Numbered from the stretch's first letter, positions 32,093 through 40,621 are shown. The stretch is 64,000 bases of DNA from a virus (IMGVR_UViG_3300037493_005286:1-64000); one strand, 5' to 3'. Translations and numbers: made by a program. Notes: a model not told the origin generated them from the letters alone.

Positions 32093-33307
32093 ATGTATAA
32101 TCCGAGCCCCTTCCCACAGCCAATTGTATCGCCTTTTCCTCAGATGATGAGGGAGCCTGCACCTCAAGTTACACCTCCCTCGCAACCTGCGGAATTAGGT
32201 CTACCTAGATATATTAACTACCTAGCTGACTATAGCGGCTGTGGTCATTGGCGTATATTATGGCCGGAACAAATAATTAACGCTACGGGTGTTGGCTGCT
32301 CAAGCTCTTTAACAGCTATGGTATTTGATCCTAGATGGTATCAGGGTGTTAAATCTATTAAACTTCAAAGACAAGCAAGTTCACAGCAAAAACAATTCGT
32401 TCAATTCTTAAAAGAAATACAACCTCAAATTGGCTTTAAGTTAATCTATGAAGTTGACGATGTTGTCTTTAGAGAAGATATTCCCGACTATAATAAGTTT
32501 AAGTTTGCGTTTGATAACGATGAAATTAGACAAAACTGTATCGATATTATTAATATGTGTGATGAAGTTACAGTAACATGTGACTTTATGCGCAAGTTAT
32601 ATCAAGAACGTACAGGTAAAAAGGAGATTACCGTTATACCTAACTTTGTACCGCATACCTGGCTAGGCTACCTATACGATAAAAAGCGCGTTTATGAATC
32701 TTACGAGAAAAATAAGAAACGCCCTCGTATTTTATATACCGGATCCGGAGCTCATTACGATGTTGATAATAAAGTAGGAGGCAAGGATGATTTCGAGCAA
32801 ATTGTTCAGTTTGTTGTAGAAACAAGAAACAAGTATCAATGGATCTTTGTTGGTTCCTTCCCACCTCCGTTACTCCCTTATATTCAAAGTAAAGAAATTG
32901 AGTTTCATCAATGGCAGTCACTAGTAGACTATCCACGTTTGTTAGCTGCGTTAGATGCCCAGTTAATGGTTGCACCACTTCAAGTCAATAATTTTAACAA
33001 TGCAAAATCTGATATTAAATTTATCGAAGCAGCTATCCTCGGTATACCATGCTTGTGTCAAAATATGGAAACATACGCTGTGGCTCCAGCTGCACTTAAG
33101 TTTGATAATGTAGAAGAATTCGGTCAAAAAATCGAAAATATTCTAAGTTATAAAAACAGACAAGCCTACTTTAAAAATGTTGACGTCTTACATGAAATAG
33201 GCGCTGCAAGAACTCTGGAAATTCCAGAAAATATTGGCTGTCACATTGAGGCTCTCAACACTCCATATGGCTCACCTGAGAGAAAATATCTTAAGAAGTG
33301 GAATTAA
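32093..33307 (+). CDS. GT-B fold glycosyltransferase (GT4-like)
   Basis: A 404-residue protein. A Pro-rich N-terminus is followed by INYLADYSGCGHWRILWPEQ; ITVIPNFVPHTWL and RILYTGSGAHYD mark the linker and start of the second Rossmann domain, and SDIKFIEAAILGIPCLCQ is the E-x7-E-like donor region (K-xEAA-xGIP). It is isolated from the two glycan clusters, lying between gp46 and gp43 among replication genes. Unlike the other glycosyltransferases it would be made early. It might modify phage DNA or a host target; unknown. Confidence 0.8.
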   Translation: MYNPSPFPQPIVSPFPQMMREPAPQVTPPSQPAELGLPRYINYLADYSGCGHWRILWPEQIINATGVGCSSSLTAMVFDPRWYQGVKSIKLQRQASSQQKQFVQFLKEIQPQIGFKLIYEVDDVVFREDIPDYNKFKFAFDNDEIRQNCIDIINMCDEVTVTCDFMRKLYQERTGKKEITVIPNFVPHTWLGYLYDKKRVYESYEKNKKRPRILYTGSGAHYDVDNKVGGKDDFEQIVQFVVETRNKYQWIFVGSFPPPLLPYIQSKEIEFHQWQSLVDYPRLLAALDAQLMVAPLQVNNFNNAKSDIKFIEAAILGIPCLCQNMETYAVAPAALKFDNVEEFGQKIENILSYKNRQAYFKNVDVLHEIGAARTLEIPENIGCHIEALNTPYGSPERKYLKKWN

Positions 33308-33318
33308 GGTTGAAATCT

Positions 33319-33349
33319 CATCTATACCCACTATACTAGGGTATAGATG
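33319..33349 (+). promoter_or_regulatory. mRNA hairpin sequestering the DNA polymerase start codon
   Basis: CATCTATACCC (33319-33329) and GGGTATAGATG (33339-33349) form a perfect 11-bp stem with a 9-nt loop; the last three bases are the polymerase ATG. This recalls the T4/RB69 gp43 translational operator hairpin that the polymerase binds to repress its own synthesis. Confidence 0.6.
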
Positions 33350-35914
33350 TATAGAAACGCAGTTTATAACGGCCGAGATCAGTCAATAAATCTTTTTACC
33401 TGGGATACAGAGGGTAAACGAATAATGAATAGTGTTTCGTTTAACCCTTACCTATATGTAGAGGATGCTAGAGGTGATAAAACTACTCTATACGGTACAA
33501 AGGCTAAAAAACGTATTTTTAGTACATCCTACGAACGTAATAAGTTTGTAAGGGAGTCAGGTGTCAAGAGAATATACGAAAATATTCCCGCTTCGCAGCA
33601 ATATTTACTTGATACATTTTGGACCGAAAACGAAAAGCCAGAATTTACCCAGCAACCGCTTAAAGTAACATTTATAGACATCGAAACATATAGCCCGGAT
33701 ACATTTCCGGATATCGATAATCCAACACATACAGTAAATGTTATAACCTGTTATGATAGCTTTAGTAAAAAGTTTCATACATTTGGATTAAAGCCGTATA
33801 CCGGATCAAATACCGATATAGCCTATCATTATTGTAAAAATGAACAAGAACTATTTATAAAGTTTTTAGATTATATTGCAGATGATTATCCTGATGTTCT
33901 AAGTGGTTGGAACTCTGAGTTTTTCGATATACCGTATATTATTGCGCGTTGTGAACGCATTCTAGGATCAGAATACGTAGCTAAACTCTCACCTCTTAAA
34001 AACGTACATTTTAGAGTTGTTAAAGGTAAGTTTGGAAGAGATCAAAAAAGATATTATATAGATGGTATGTCTAGTATCGACTATCTAGATATCTATAGAC
34101 GATTTTGTCTCAAGCTAAGAGAGTCCTATAAGCTAGATGCTATTGCTGAAGTGGAGCTAGGTCAACGAAAGATAGATTACGGTGATATGAATCTAGTAAC
34201 GTTAGCTGATACAGATTGGAACCTATTTGTAGACTATAACATTCAAGACGTTAACCTACTTGTTATGATGGAAGAGAAATTACAATATATATCTCTTCTT
34301 CGTATGTTATCTTATGTAGGTCTTACAACGCTTGAGGGTGCAATGGGCACTATTTCAGTTATTAACGGTGCACTAGTTAATAGAGCTAGAAAGCGAGGTG
34401 AACTTATGTCGACGTTTGTACGGCCAGAAGCAGCAGGTAAGAATCCAGGTGCCTATGTATCCGAACCTAAAGGAGGGTTTCAAACTAACATTGTTTCTTT
34501 TGACGCTAATTCCCTATACCCTAACGTTATGATTGCCTTAAACCTATCACCGGAAACAAAGATAGGTCGAATTGAGAAAGTTAGTGATGATAAAATTAAC
34601 ATCTACCATGTTTCAGGTAAATTATTCGAACTTACTCCAGCTAAGTTTGCTGCGTACATAAAAGCAGAACAATGCTCAGTTACTAAGGCGGGATTTTTAT
34701 TCTCTCAAAAGAAGCAAGGCATTATACCAGAATTCCTAGACTATTATTACAATGAACGTGTATTAGTTAGAAAAGAACTACACGCTGCTAAGTTGAGATT
34801 ATCAAAACTTAATAAATCAGATGAAAAATATAGAAATCTGCAGTTTGAAGTTGAAAGACTTAATACTAAGCAAATGGTTATTAAGATTTTGGTTAACTCG
34901 TGTTATGGTTATATGGGTAACAAGCAAGCTCCAATTGGAGATGATGATATTGCGTCATCTGTTACTCTAACTGGTCAAGCCGTTATTAAACAGGCAGGTA
35001 AATTACTACAGGAATATCTCACTACAAATTTTAACGTTGTAGATAAGCATATTTTGGATAATAGCTGGGTATACTCAGATACAGATAGTTGTTACTTTTC
35101 ATTAGCGTGTATTGAAGATAGAGTTCCAATTAAAAAAGACGGTGAGGTTAACCCTGACTTTTATTCTGAGGTTGAAAAAATTGAATCTCATCTTAATACA
35201 GAAATTACATCTTGGGCTATTAAGGCTTTAAGAACTCAGGATAGTCGATTTGTATTTAAACGGGAATGTATTGCAGATGTTGGAGTATTTCTACAAAAAA
35301 AGCGATATGTAATGCATATCCTAGATGACGAAGGTATTAAAGTCGATAAATTTAAATATACAGGCGTGGAAGTAGTTAGAACTACAATGCCTAATGCTAT
35401 TAAGCCGTACGCGAAGAAGATAATTGAGACAATGCTTATACACAAGTCGTTAAGTAAGACTAATGATATATTAAGCGAAACATACGACACTTTTAAGACA
35501 TTACTACCAGAAGATATTGCGTTTGTGATGGGTGTTAAGGGCTATGATAAGTATGCTCCTAAATGCAGAGATTTAAATATCGTTAAAGGTATGCCTATTC
35601 ACGTTAAAGCTGCATACTTACATAACTACATTAACAGAAAGCTTGAAATAGAAAATAAATACGAAGACATTACATCAGGAGATAAGACACGTTATCTTTA
35701 TGTACAAACACCAAACAAATACGGTATTGAAGTTATAGGATTTAAGAATAACTTTCCTGATGAGTATAGAGATATATTTAAAGTAGATTATGAGTTAATG
35801 TTTGAAAAGATTCTGTTTAATTCTATAGAACGCTTCTATCAAGGAGTTAATTGGCAGATTAGAAAGCCTTCAGAAAATGTAACGTGTGAGCTTTTTGATT
35901 TATTTGCACTTTAA
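33347..35914 (+). CDS. 43: DNA polymerase, family B, gp43-like
   Basis: An 855-residue replicative polymerase. Exo I FIDIETYSPD has D111 and E113; NSEFFDIPYIIAR is exo II. The polymerase domain shows FDANSLYPNVM (motif A, D386), KILVNSCYGYMGN (motif B) and YSDTDSCYFS (motif C, near 577-581). Both proofreading and polymerase sites are intact, and length is close to T4 gp43 (898). The start codon lies in the 3' arm of a perfect hairpin that may serve autogenous control. Confidence 0.95.
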   Translation: MYRNAVYNGRDQSINLFTWDTEGKRIMNSVSFNPYLYVEDARGDKTTLYGTKAKKRIFSTSYERNKFVRESGVKRIYENIPASQQYLLDTFWTENEKPEFTQQPLKVTFIDIETYSPDTFPDIDNPTHTVNVITCYDSFSKKFHTFGLKPYTGSNTDIAYHYCKNEQELFIKFLDYIADDYPDVLSGWNSEFFDIPYIIARCERILGSEYVAKLSPLKNVHFRVVKGKFGRDQKRYYIDGMSSIDYLDIYRRFCLKLRESYKLDAIAEVELGQRKIDYGDMNLVTLADTDWNLFVDYNIQDVNLLVMMEEKLQYISLLRMLSYVGLTTLEGAMGTISVINGALVNRARKRGELMSTFVRPEAAGKNPGAYVSEPKGGFQTNIVSFDANSLYPNVMIALNLSPETKIGRIEKVSDDKINIYHVSGKLFELTPAKFAAYIKAEQCSVTKAGFLFSQKKQGIIPEFLDYYYNERVLVRKELHAAKLRLSKLNKSDEKYRNLQFEVERLNTKQMVIKILVNSCYGYMGNKQAPIGDDDIASSVTLTGQAVIKQAGKLLQEYLTTNFNVVDKHILDNSWVYSDTDSCYFSLACIEDRVPIKKDGEVNPDFYSEVEKIESHLNTEITSWAIKALRTQDSRFVFKRECIADVGVFLQKKRYVMHILDDEGIKVDKFKYTGVEVVRTTMPNAIKPYAKKIIETMLIHKSLSKTNDILSETYDTFKTLLPEDIAFVMGVKGYDKYAPKCRDLNIVKGMPIHVKAAYLHNYINRKLEIENKYEDITSGDKTRYLYVQTPNKYGIEVIGFKNNFPDEYRDIFKVDYELMFEKILFNSIERFYQGVNWQIRKPSENVTCELFDLFAL

Positions 35915-35917
35915 TTA

Positions 35918-35945
35918 TTGATTTTAATTTTTAATATATTAATAT
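35918..35945 (+). promoter_or_regulatory. Early sigma70-like promoter
   Basis: TTGATT (35918-35923), 16 nt, TAATAT (35940-35945), 8 nt before the ATG at 35954. Confidence 0.5.
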
Positions 35946-35953
35946 ACATATAT

Positions 35954-36292
35954 ATGATTACATTCGTAGATCAAATCGGCAGAACAGTTATCGGTGAACA
36001 AGTTTCAGAAACAGAAACCACCCTCGTTGTTAAAAACCCTGTTATTATTCACGTTCAACCTAACCCACAAAACGGTCAACTACAAGTACAGTCCTTTCCA
36101 TACCTGTTTGTAGAGTTTATCGACCCAGCACATCGCGATACCAACAATTGGACCTTCTATAAGAGCAATATTGTCATGTCAGATGTTGTATTGGAAGAGC
36201 GTATTAAGCAGCAATACCACGGTATTAATACCGTACAGCCTTCAACTCCTACAGGAGATGCAGAAGTAATTCGTCTCTTTGATGAGGATTGA
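35954..36292 (+). CDS. Small beta-barrel-like conserved protein between gp43 and UvsX
   Basis: A 112-residue protein from the ATG at 35954; a longer frame to 35918 is rejected because its first codons are the promoter itself. ITFVDQIGRTVIGEQVSE, TLVVKNPVIIHVQP and SFPYLFVEFI read as successive beta strands of an SH3/Sm-like barrel. Similar small proteins sit near gp43 in marine T4-like phages, as I recall, without known function. It is followed by an intrinsic terminator. Confidence 0.65.
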   Translation: MITFVDQIGRTVIGEQVSETETTLVVKNPVIIHVQPNPQNGQLQVQSFPYLFVEFIDPAHRDTNNWTFYKSNIVMSDVVLEERIKQQYHGINTVQPSTPTGDAEVIRLFDED

Positions 36293-36309
36293 TTAAATAA
36301 ATTCAGCAA

Positions 36310-36355
36310 ACCCTCGGCGCCTCTGATGCAAGCGTAATTCCGAGGGTATTTTTTT
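36310..36355 (+). terminator. Intrinsic terminator
   Basis: ACCCTCGG (36310-36317) pairs with CCGAGGGT (36340-36347), an inner CGC/GCG stem extends it, and ATTTTTTTG follows. It lies between the 112-aa gene and uvsX. Confidence 0.88.
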
Positions 36356-36358
36356 GTC

Positions 36359-36386
36359 TTGATTTTTAGAGCTAAGTATCCATAAT
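36359..36386 (+). promoter_or_regulatory. Early sigma70-like promoter of uvsX
   Basis: TTGATT (36359-36364), 16 nt, CATAAT (36381-36386), 6 nt before the ATG at 36393. The predicted transcription start is at or next to the start codon. Confidence 0.6.
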
Positions 36387-36392
36387 ATCTAT

Positions 36393-37490
36393 ATGGATAA
36401 AGATGTTAAAAGTGCACTAGACAGTATTGATGAAGTAAATCCTTTCGCGACCTATCTTTCAGATAGTACCTTAAGCAGAGTAGATAGCTGGATTGATACC
36501 GGCAGCTACGTTCTAAATGCAATTATTTCAGGATCCGTTTTTGGTGGTATACCAAAAGGTAGAGTAGTCATGCTAGCAGGCGAATCAATGACAGGTAAGT
36601 CGTTGTTCGTTCAAAAAATTCTCGCTAATGCTCAAAAAGAAGGACTTATTCCTGTTATTTTTGATACAGAAAACGCTATTGATGCAGAAGGAGCTACTCG
36701 CATTGGTTTAGATGTATCTAAGGTCAAATACGTACCATGTGTTAGCATCGAACAGACACGTAATGCTCTTTATAAGTTTTTAACAGCCGTGCAAGAGAAG
36801 AAGTTGCAAGGTAAGTTTATCGTAGCCATTGATTCCCTTGGTAATCTTCAATCTGAGCTCGAACATTCACGTATGGGTAAAGAGAGTACAAGTTCTGATA
36901 TGGGATCTAAGGCTCGTGCAATGAAAACACTATTACAAACGTGTACTAACCTAGGATCGATAACACAAACAACAATTTTACTTACTAACCACGTTTACGA
37001 TGACCCAACAGCAATGTTTCCATCAATTGAAAAAAATATGCCCGGTGGTAAAGCGTGCGTCTATCTTCCATCGGTCACAGTACAATTAGCTCGTAAACCT
37101 GTTAAGGATGATGGTGGTAAGACTACTGATGCATCTCTTGCAGTTGGTCAGAAAAACTATTCTGGTATTATTATTAGAGCTCTAACACGTAAAAATCGCT
37201 TTATTAAGCAGTATCTTGAAGGTGAAATGTTCTTATCATTCTCAACAGGCTTAGATCGATACTACGGATTACTTGATCTTGCAGTGGGTCACGGTATTGT
37301 TGTTCAAGGCGGAGCTACTTATACACTTGAAGATGGAACTAAGCTAGGATATTATCGTAATTTTAGAAAAGACATTAATTTATGGGAAAAGACTATTATA
37401 CCTCTCTTAGAAGTAAAAATTAAGAAAAACTGGTCTTACTCTAATGACGAAGTAACAGTACCTGATGAAGTATTAGAGGATATTAATTAA
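36393..37490 (+). CDS. uvsX: UvsX RecA-like recombinase
   Basis: A 365-residue protein. GGIPKGRVVMLAGESMTGKS contains Walker A near residues 66-73, IPVIFDTENAIDAEGA is the catalytic Glu region, and GKFIVAIDSLGNLQSE is Walker B. TTILLTNHVYDDP is the L2-preceding strand. It catalyses strand exchange in recombination-dependent replication with UvsY and gp32. The 3' end overlaps the convergent GIY-YIG gene by 18 nt, and an apparent terminator hairpin for uvsX lies inside that gene. Confidence 0.93.
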   Translation: MDKDVKSALDSIDEVNPFATYLSDSTLSRVDSWIDTGSYVLNAIISGSVFGGIPKGRVVMLAGESMTGKSLFVQKILANAQKEGLIPVIFDTENAIDAEGATRIGLDVSKVKYVPCVSIEQTRNALYKFLTAVQEKKLQGKFIVAIDSLGNLQSELEHSRMGKESTSSDMGSKARAMKTLLQTCTNLGSITQTTILLTNHVYDDPTAMFPSIEKNMPGGKACVYLPSVTVQLARKPVKDDGGKTTDASLAVGQKNYSGIIIRALTRKNRFIKQYLEGEMFLSFSTGLDRYYGLLDLAVGHGIVVQGGATYTLEDGTKLGYYRNFRKDINLWEKTIIPLLEVKIKKNWSYSNDEVTVPDEVLEDIN

Positions 37491-38099
37491 TTTCTTTATA
37501 TCTCTAAACTTAACAGTGTTATAAGTTAAAAGAGCACGATCTCTAAAGATATCATAGGTAATGTTCATCATATCTATGATATCTTTTAATTTATAATTAG
37601 ATAATACATATTGCTCAAACACTATTTGATCAAACACTGCTTTTCGTTTACCAGCAGATATTTTAGCGCACCAATCTGCTGTTCGCTCAATCATTTTAAA
37701 TTTAATACTATTTTTTTCTCTACGCTCCGGAGTCCAACTAGCTTTCATATTAATAATAGATTGCTCAGATAACTTCCAGGTTTTACCTTTTTGCGATGGT
37801 GGTTGTACTCCTCCATCATTAATATTAAACAAAATACCCCCATCCATTTTTTTACCATACTGCTCAATAAGTAATTTTTCCTGTTCAAAAGCTTCAGCTT
37901 CAAGCAAATTATCATCCATAATAATAACAAAATCTTTACTTTTATAACCTTTATCACGTATTGTATTGATTTTTATAGTTAGCCATTTATTATGGTTATG
38001 ACCGGTAAATGACCAGGCTCTAGAAGCTGTACCTTTACCGATATAAAACGGTTTACGAGTTTCAGGATCAATATACATATAAACATAATACTTATTCAT
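37473..38099 (-). CDS. GIY-YIG homing-type endonuclease
   Basis: A 208-residue protein on the strand opposite its neighbours. YYVYMYIDPETRKPFYIGKGT is the GIY-YIG motif; AEAFEQEKLLIEQYG holds the catalytic Glu, and INDGGVQPPSQKGKTW then SEQSIINMKAS is a NUMOD3-like DNA-binding repeat. A C-terminal helical segment with YKLKDIIDMM resembles an HTH. It has its own perfect late box, as T4 seg-type genes often do. Placed between uvsX and queC, it looks like a mobile insertion. Confidence 0.85.
   Translation of the reverse strand: MNKYYVYMYIDPETRKPFYIGKGTASRAWSFTGHNHNKWLTIKINTIRDKGYKSKDFVIIMDDNLLEAEAFEQEKLLIEQYGKKMDGGILFNINDGGVQPPSQKGKTWKLSEQSIINMKASWTPERREKNSIKFKMIERTADWCAKISAGKRKAVFDQIVFEQYVLSNYKLKDIIDMMNITYDIFRDRALLTYNTVKFRDIKKLINIL
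37545..37590 (+). terminator. Terminator-like hairpin for uvsX within the convergent GIY-YIG gene
   Basis: AAAGATATCATAG (37545-37557) and CTATGATATCTTT (37574-37586) pair perfectly over 13 bp with a 16-nt loop and run into TTTTAATTT on the plus strand, 55 nt after the uvsX stop. Confidence 0.6.
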
Positions 38100-38104
38100 A
38101 CTAG

Positions 38105-38112
38105 TATTTATA
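38105..38112 (-). promoter_or_regulatory. T4-type late promoter box, TATAAATA
   Basis: Perfect late box ending 5 nt before the GIY-YIG ATG at 38099; predicted +1 is the A of ATG. Confidence 0.7.
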
Positions 38113-38148
38113 GTAACCGACTTTATTATTTATAATAACCAACTTTAT
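38110..38148 (+). repeat. Direct repeat upstream of queC
   Basis: Two 17-nt copies (38110-38126 and 38132-38148) of ATARTAACCRACTTTAT, differing at two positions and offset by 22 bp, lie just before the queC ATG at 38155. They could be an operator or a trace of gene insertion. Confidence 0.55.
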
Positions 38149-38154
38149 AAGATC

Positions 38155-38904
38155 ATGAGGAAACAAAAATTAGTTTTAGCGTTTAGTGGTGGTGCGGATA
38201 GCACATTACTATTATACATGGCAGCTCAACAAGGATATGAAGAGATTCATACTGTGTCTTTTGACTATGGCCAGAGACATCATAGAGAACTAAAGTGTGT
38301 TAATAAGCAGCTGCTAAACATTAATAAAAAATATCCTGATATAACAGTAACTAATAAAGTATTAGATGTAAGATATCTCAAAGATATATCACCTACCTCT
38401 TCTCTCACGAACGACGATATTGATAATCCGGATATTAGTAAAATTGCTGGTGACGCTCAACCTGTATCGTACGTACCGTTTCGAAACCAAATGTTTATTA
38501 CAATTTGCTGTGCATACGCTGAGAGTTTAAAAGCTGATACAGTATGGTATGGTGCAGCTCAAGTAGATTCATTAGCCGGTTACTGGGATGGGAGCTATGA
38601 GTTTGTTGATAGTGTTAACAGCTTAGTATCACTTAACAGACAACATAGGATTACCGTAGGAGCTCCATTGCTCTCCATGTCAAAGGCTGATATTGTAAGA
38701 CAGGGTGTAGAATTAGGCGTAAACTTCGGAGATACATGGACATGTTATTCTAACCGCGAAGATGGACTAGCTGATGCAACTACACCTTCAAGTAGTTTGA
38801 GGTTGCAAGGGTTTATTGATGCTGGATACAAAGATCCCATCAAGTACCTTCAACAGGAAAAACTTGATGGGATTTATGAAGTTAAAAATTGTAAAGAATT
38901 ATAA
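38155..38904 (+). CDS. queC: 7-cyano-7-deazaguanine synthase-like QueC lacking three zinc cysteines
   Basis: A 249-residue PP-loop ATPase. SGGADS at 11-16 is the PP-loop; SFDYGQRHHREL, YVPFRNQMF and YGAAQVDSLAGYWDGS match QueC. In usual QueC the C-terminus reads TW-x-CY then GC-x-xC-x-xC before an LR-x-GF helix; here C197 remains in TWTCYSN, but the other three positions are replaced within GLADATTPSSSLRLQGF. QueC turns carboxy-deazaguanine into preQ0 using ATP and ammonia. The loss of the zinc site is unexpected. A stand-alone class II amidotransferase lies 1.7 kb downstream. Confidence 0.85.
   Translation: MRKQKLVLAFSGGADSTLLLYMAAQQGYEEIHTVSFDYGQRHHRELKCVNKQLLNINKKYPDITVTNKVLDVRYLKDISPTSSLTNDDIDNPDISKIAGDAQPVSYVPFRNQMFITICCAYAESLKADTVWYGAAQVDSLAGYWDGSYEFVDSVNSLVSLNRQHRITVGAPLLSMSKADIVRQGVELGVNFGDTWTCYSNREDGLADATTPSSSLRLQGFIDAGYKDPIKYLQQEKLDGIYEVKNCKEL
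38834..38873. repeat. 12-bp perfect inverted repeat near the queC 3' end
   Basis: ATCCCATCAAGT (38834-38845) and ACTTGATGGGAT (38862-38873) pair around a 16-nt loop, 31 nt before the queC stop and just beyond the end of the convergent gene at 38899. No strong T-run follows. Confidence 0.7.
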
Positions 38905-40281
38905 GCCGTAGCGTCTAAGCTCCTCTAACTGAAAACTAGTTTTTGGAGCAAATTTTTGTTTAAAGCTTACCGATTCTGTAATTGGCTTCGGAGTAGAATA
39001 CACTACTTGCTCCGACATATAAGTTGCAGTATAACTTTCACCTACAACCTTAGAGTCATCGAATCCTCTTTTCTTGGCGATTGCCTTTTCCCACGGCTCA
39101 ACCTTACCACTTTTATTAAGGTCAGCTTTTTTAGGATTAAACTCTTCGTCCTCACCGCCTATATCTTGACCAATGTATAGTTCATCTACTTGAGCTGATT
39201 CTTCTGGTGTAAGATCTCTACCCATTATATGCTGCATATACGCTATTGCTTGCTTTTCATCTGCAAACTCACCTTCTGAAGCCTTATTATTCATAAATTC
39301 AAAAGCACCGTCGAAATCATCTGTAAAGTCAGGCTCTGCTTCATATTCCGCTTCCCATGGATTAACAGGTCCTGGACGCATTCCCTTTTCACGAGCTATA
39401 CGTGCAGCATGTAGTTCCTGACCATAATCATCATCATAACCATCTTCTGCTTCTTCTTCTTTAGAACCCATAACTTCATCATATTCCTTCTCACCGACTC
39501 CGGCTCTACCACTAGGATCGTAGTATGACTCAGGATCTGTTTCTTCATCTTCTACCATTTCTTCATCTTCTTTTCCTTGAACAATAGGCTTTACTGCTGC
39601 AGAAAGGTACGCTGCAATTTTCTCATAACCAGGTAAGCTTCCTATTTGATTGACAAACGATTTAAGCTTTTCTACGCTGTTAATTTTAGGTGCAAAATCC
39701 ATTACCTCTGCTAAAGCTGTATCATCAATATCAAATCCTGGTTCACCTAAATTAGTTTGAATTTCTGAGAGTATTTTAGCAACAGAAGCACGCACAATAA
39801 GAGAATCATCTGCAATAAGATCAGTAAGAGCGTCGTCCATTTCCTTACCAGTACGTGTTTGTCTTACTTGCTTGGCCATTTCTTGCGCTACAGCACGAGC
39901 AGCATATTTTTCTTCTCTACCTCTATTTACACCGACACCGCCTATAAAATCATCAAGGGTATCAGATATTCTTGCTGCAATTTCATCACTCTTAGCGTTA
40001 ATTAATTCTTGCTTTTGTTTTAACACATTAAGCATAGCTTGCTTTTTACCTGTAAATCCAGCTCCGTTTTTAATTGCATTAAGTTCGCCATCGTCTATAA
40101 TGTCTAAGAAGTAAAGAACTTCACGAATAAATTTAATTGTATCTAACGGAGCAGAACTTAAACCGCCTGCTTTCATTTTGGAAGTAATACCTCCAAAAGA
40201 AGGATGCGAAGCTGTATAAGGCGAAACCTTTGCTTCTGTTAATATTGATACTCGTGTTAAAAGATCTTGAAAGGAACTCAT
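38899..40281 (-). CDS. Large acidic probable internal virion protein with capsid-targeting-like N-terminus
   Basis: A 460-residue protein. MSSFQDLLTRVSILTEAKV gives an amphipathic helix ending L-x-E before A, the T4 prohead-protease type, so cleavage after residue 16 is predicted. Residues 50-240 are helical. A very acidic stretch with repeated Glu/Asp runs covers about 245-320. Near residue 400, DLNKSGKVEPWE resembles an EF-hand/dockerin calcium loop (DxNxSGxVxxxE). A perfect late box is 6 nt upstream. It may be a core or DNA-ejection protein. Confidence 0.65.
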   Translation of the reverse strand: MSSFQDLLTRVSILTEAKVSPYTASHPSFGGITSKMKAGGLSSAPLDTIKFIREVLYFLDIIDDGELNAIKNGAGFTGKKQAMLNVLKQKQELINAKSDEIAARISDTLDDFIGGVGVNRGREEKYAARAVAQEMAKQVRQTRTGKEMDDALTDLIADDSLIVRASVAKILSEIQTNLGEPGFDIDDTALAEVMDFAPKINSVEKLKSFVNQIGSLPGYEKIAAYLSAAVKPIVQGKEDEEMVEDEETDPESYYDPSGRAGVGEKEYDEVMGSKEEEAEDGYDDDYGQELHAARIAREKGMRPGPVNPWEAEYEAEPDFTDDFDGAFEFMNNKASEGEFADEKQAIAYMQHIMGRDLTPEESAQVDELYIGQDIGGEDEEFNPKKADLNKSGKVEPWEKAIAKKRGFDDSKVVGESYTATYMSEQVVYSTPKPITESVSFKQKFAPKTSFQLEELRRYGL

Positions 40282-40287
40282 ATATTA

Positions 40288-40295
40288 TATTTATA
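40288..40295 (-). promoter_or_regulatory. T4-type late promoter box, TATAAATA
   Basis: Perfect late box ending 6 nt before the ATG at 40281; predicted +1 is one base before the start codon. Confidence 0.72.
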
Positions 40296-40299
40296 CCAT

Positions 40300-40617
40300 A
40301 TGCAATTAAATTGGACGGATTTTAACGAAATGTCACATAAAAAAATGTGTGAGCTACCCGGAATAGGTAAAAAGGTAGTGGAGCGTATTATTAGTATGCG
40401 TCCTTTTAGATCAAACGATGATCTTTTTAAGATTAAGGGTCTAGGCAAACATACACTAAACAACCTCGGCATTGAAAAAACTAAGAAAGAACGTAAATCA
40501 TGGCATCTTATGCCAGATGGTATTGAATATCCATCATACGCTCTAGCTAAAAATAATTTAACAGGTCAAATTGATTTTTTCTGGAGAATGCCAAAGGAGA
40601 GACGAGAATACCTATAA
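40300..40617 (+). CDS. Helix-hairpin-helix DNA-binding protein
   Basis: A 105-residue protein from the ATG at 40300. LPGIGKKVVERIISMRPF and IKGLGKHTLNNLG are two HhH motifs in the ComEA arrangement (LPGIG, then F-s-xDDL-xIKGIG). HhH pairs bind the DNA backbone without sequence preference. The C-terminal YALAKNNLTGQIDFFW is unassigned. It ends 4 nt before the amidotransferase gene. A longer frame to 40267 is rejected since it would overlap the divergent virion gene. Confidence 0.8.
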   Translation: MQLNWTDFNEMSHKKMCELPGIGKKVVERIISMRPFRSNDDLFKIKGLGKHTLNNLGIEKTKKERKSWHLMPDGIEYPSYALAKNNLTGQIDFFWRMPKERREYL

Positions 40618-40621
40618 CGTT

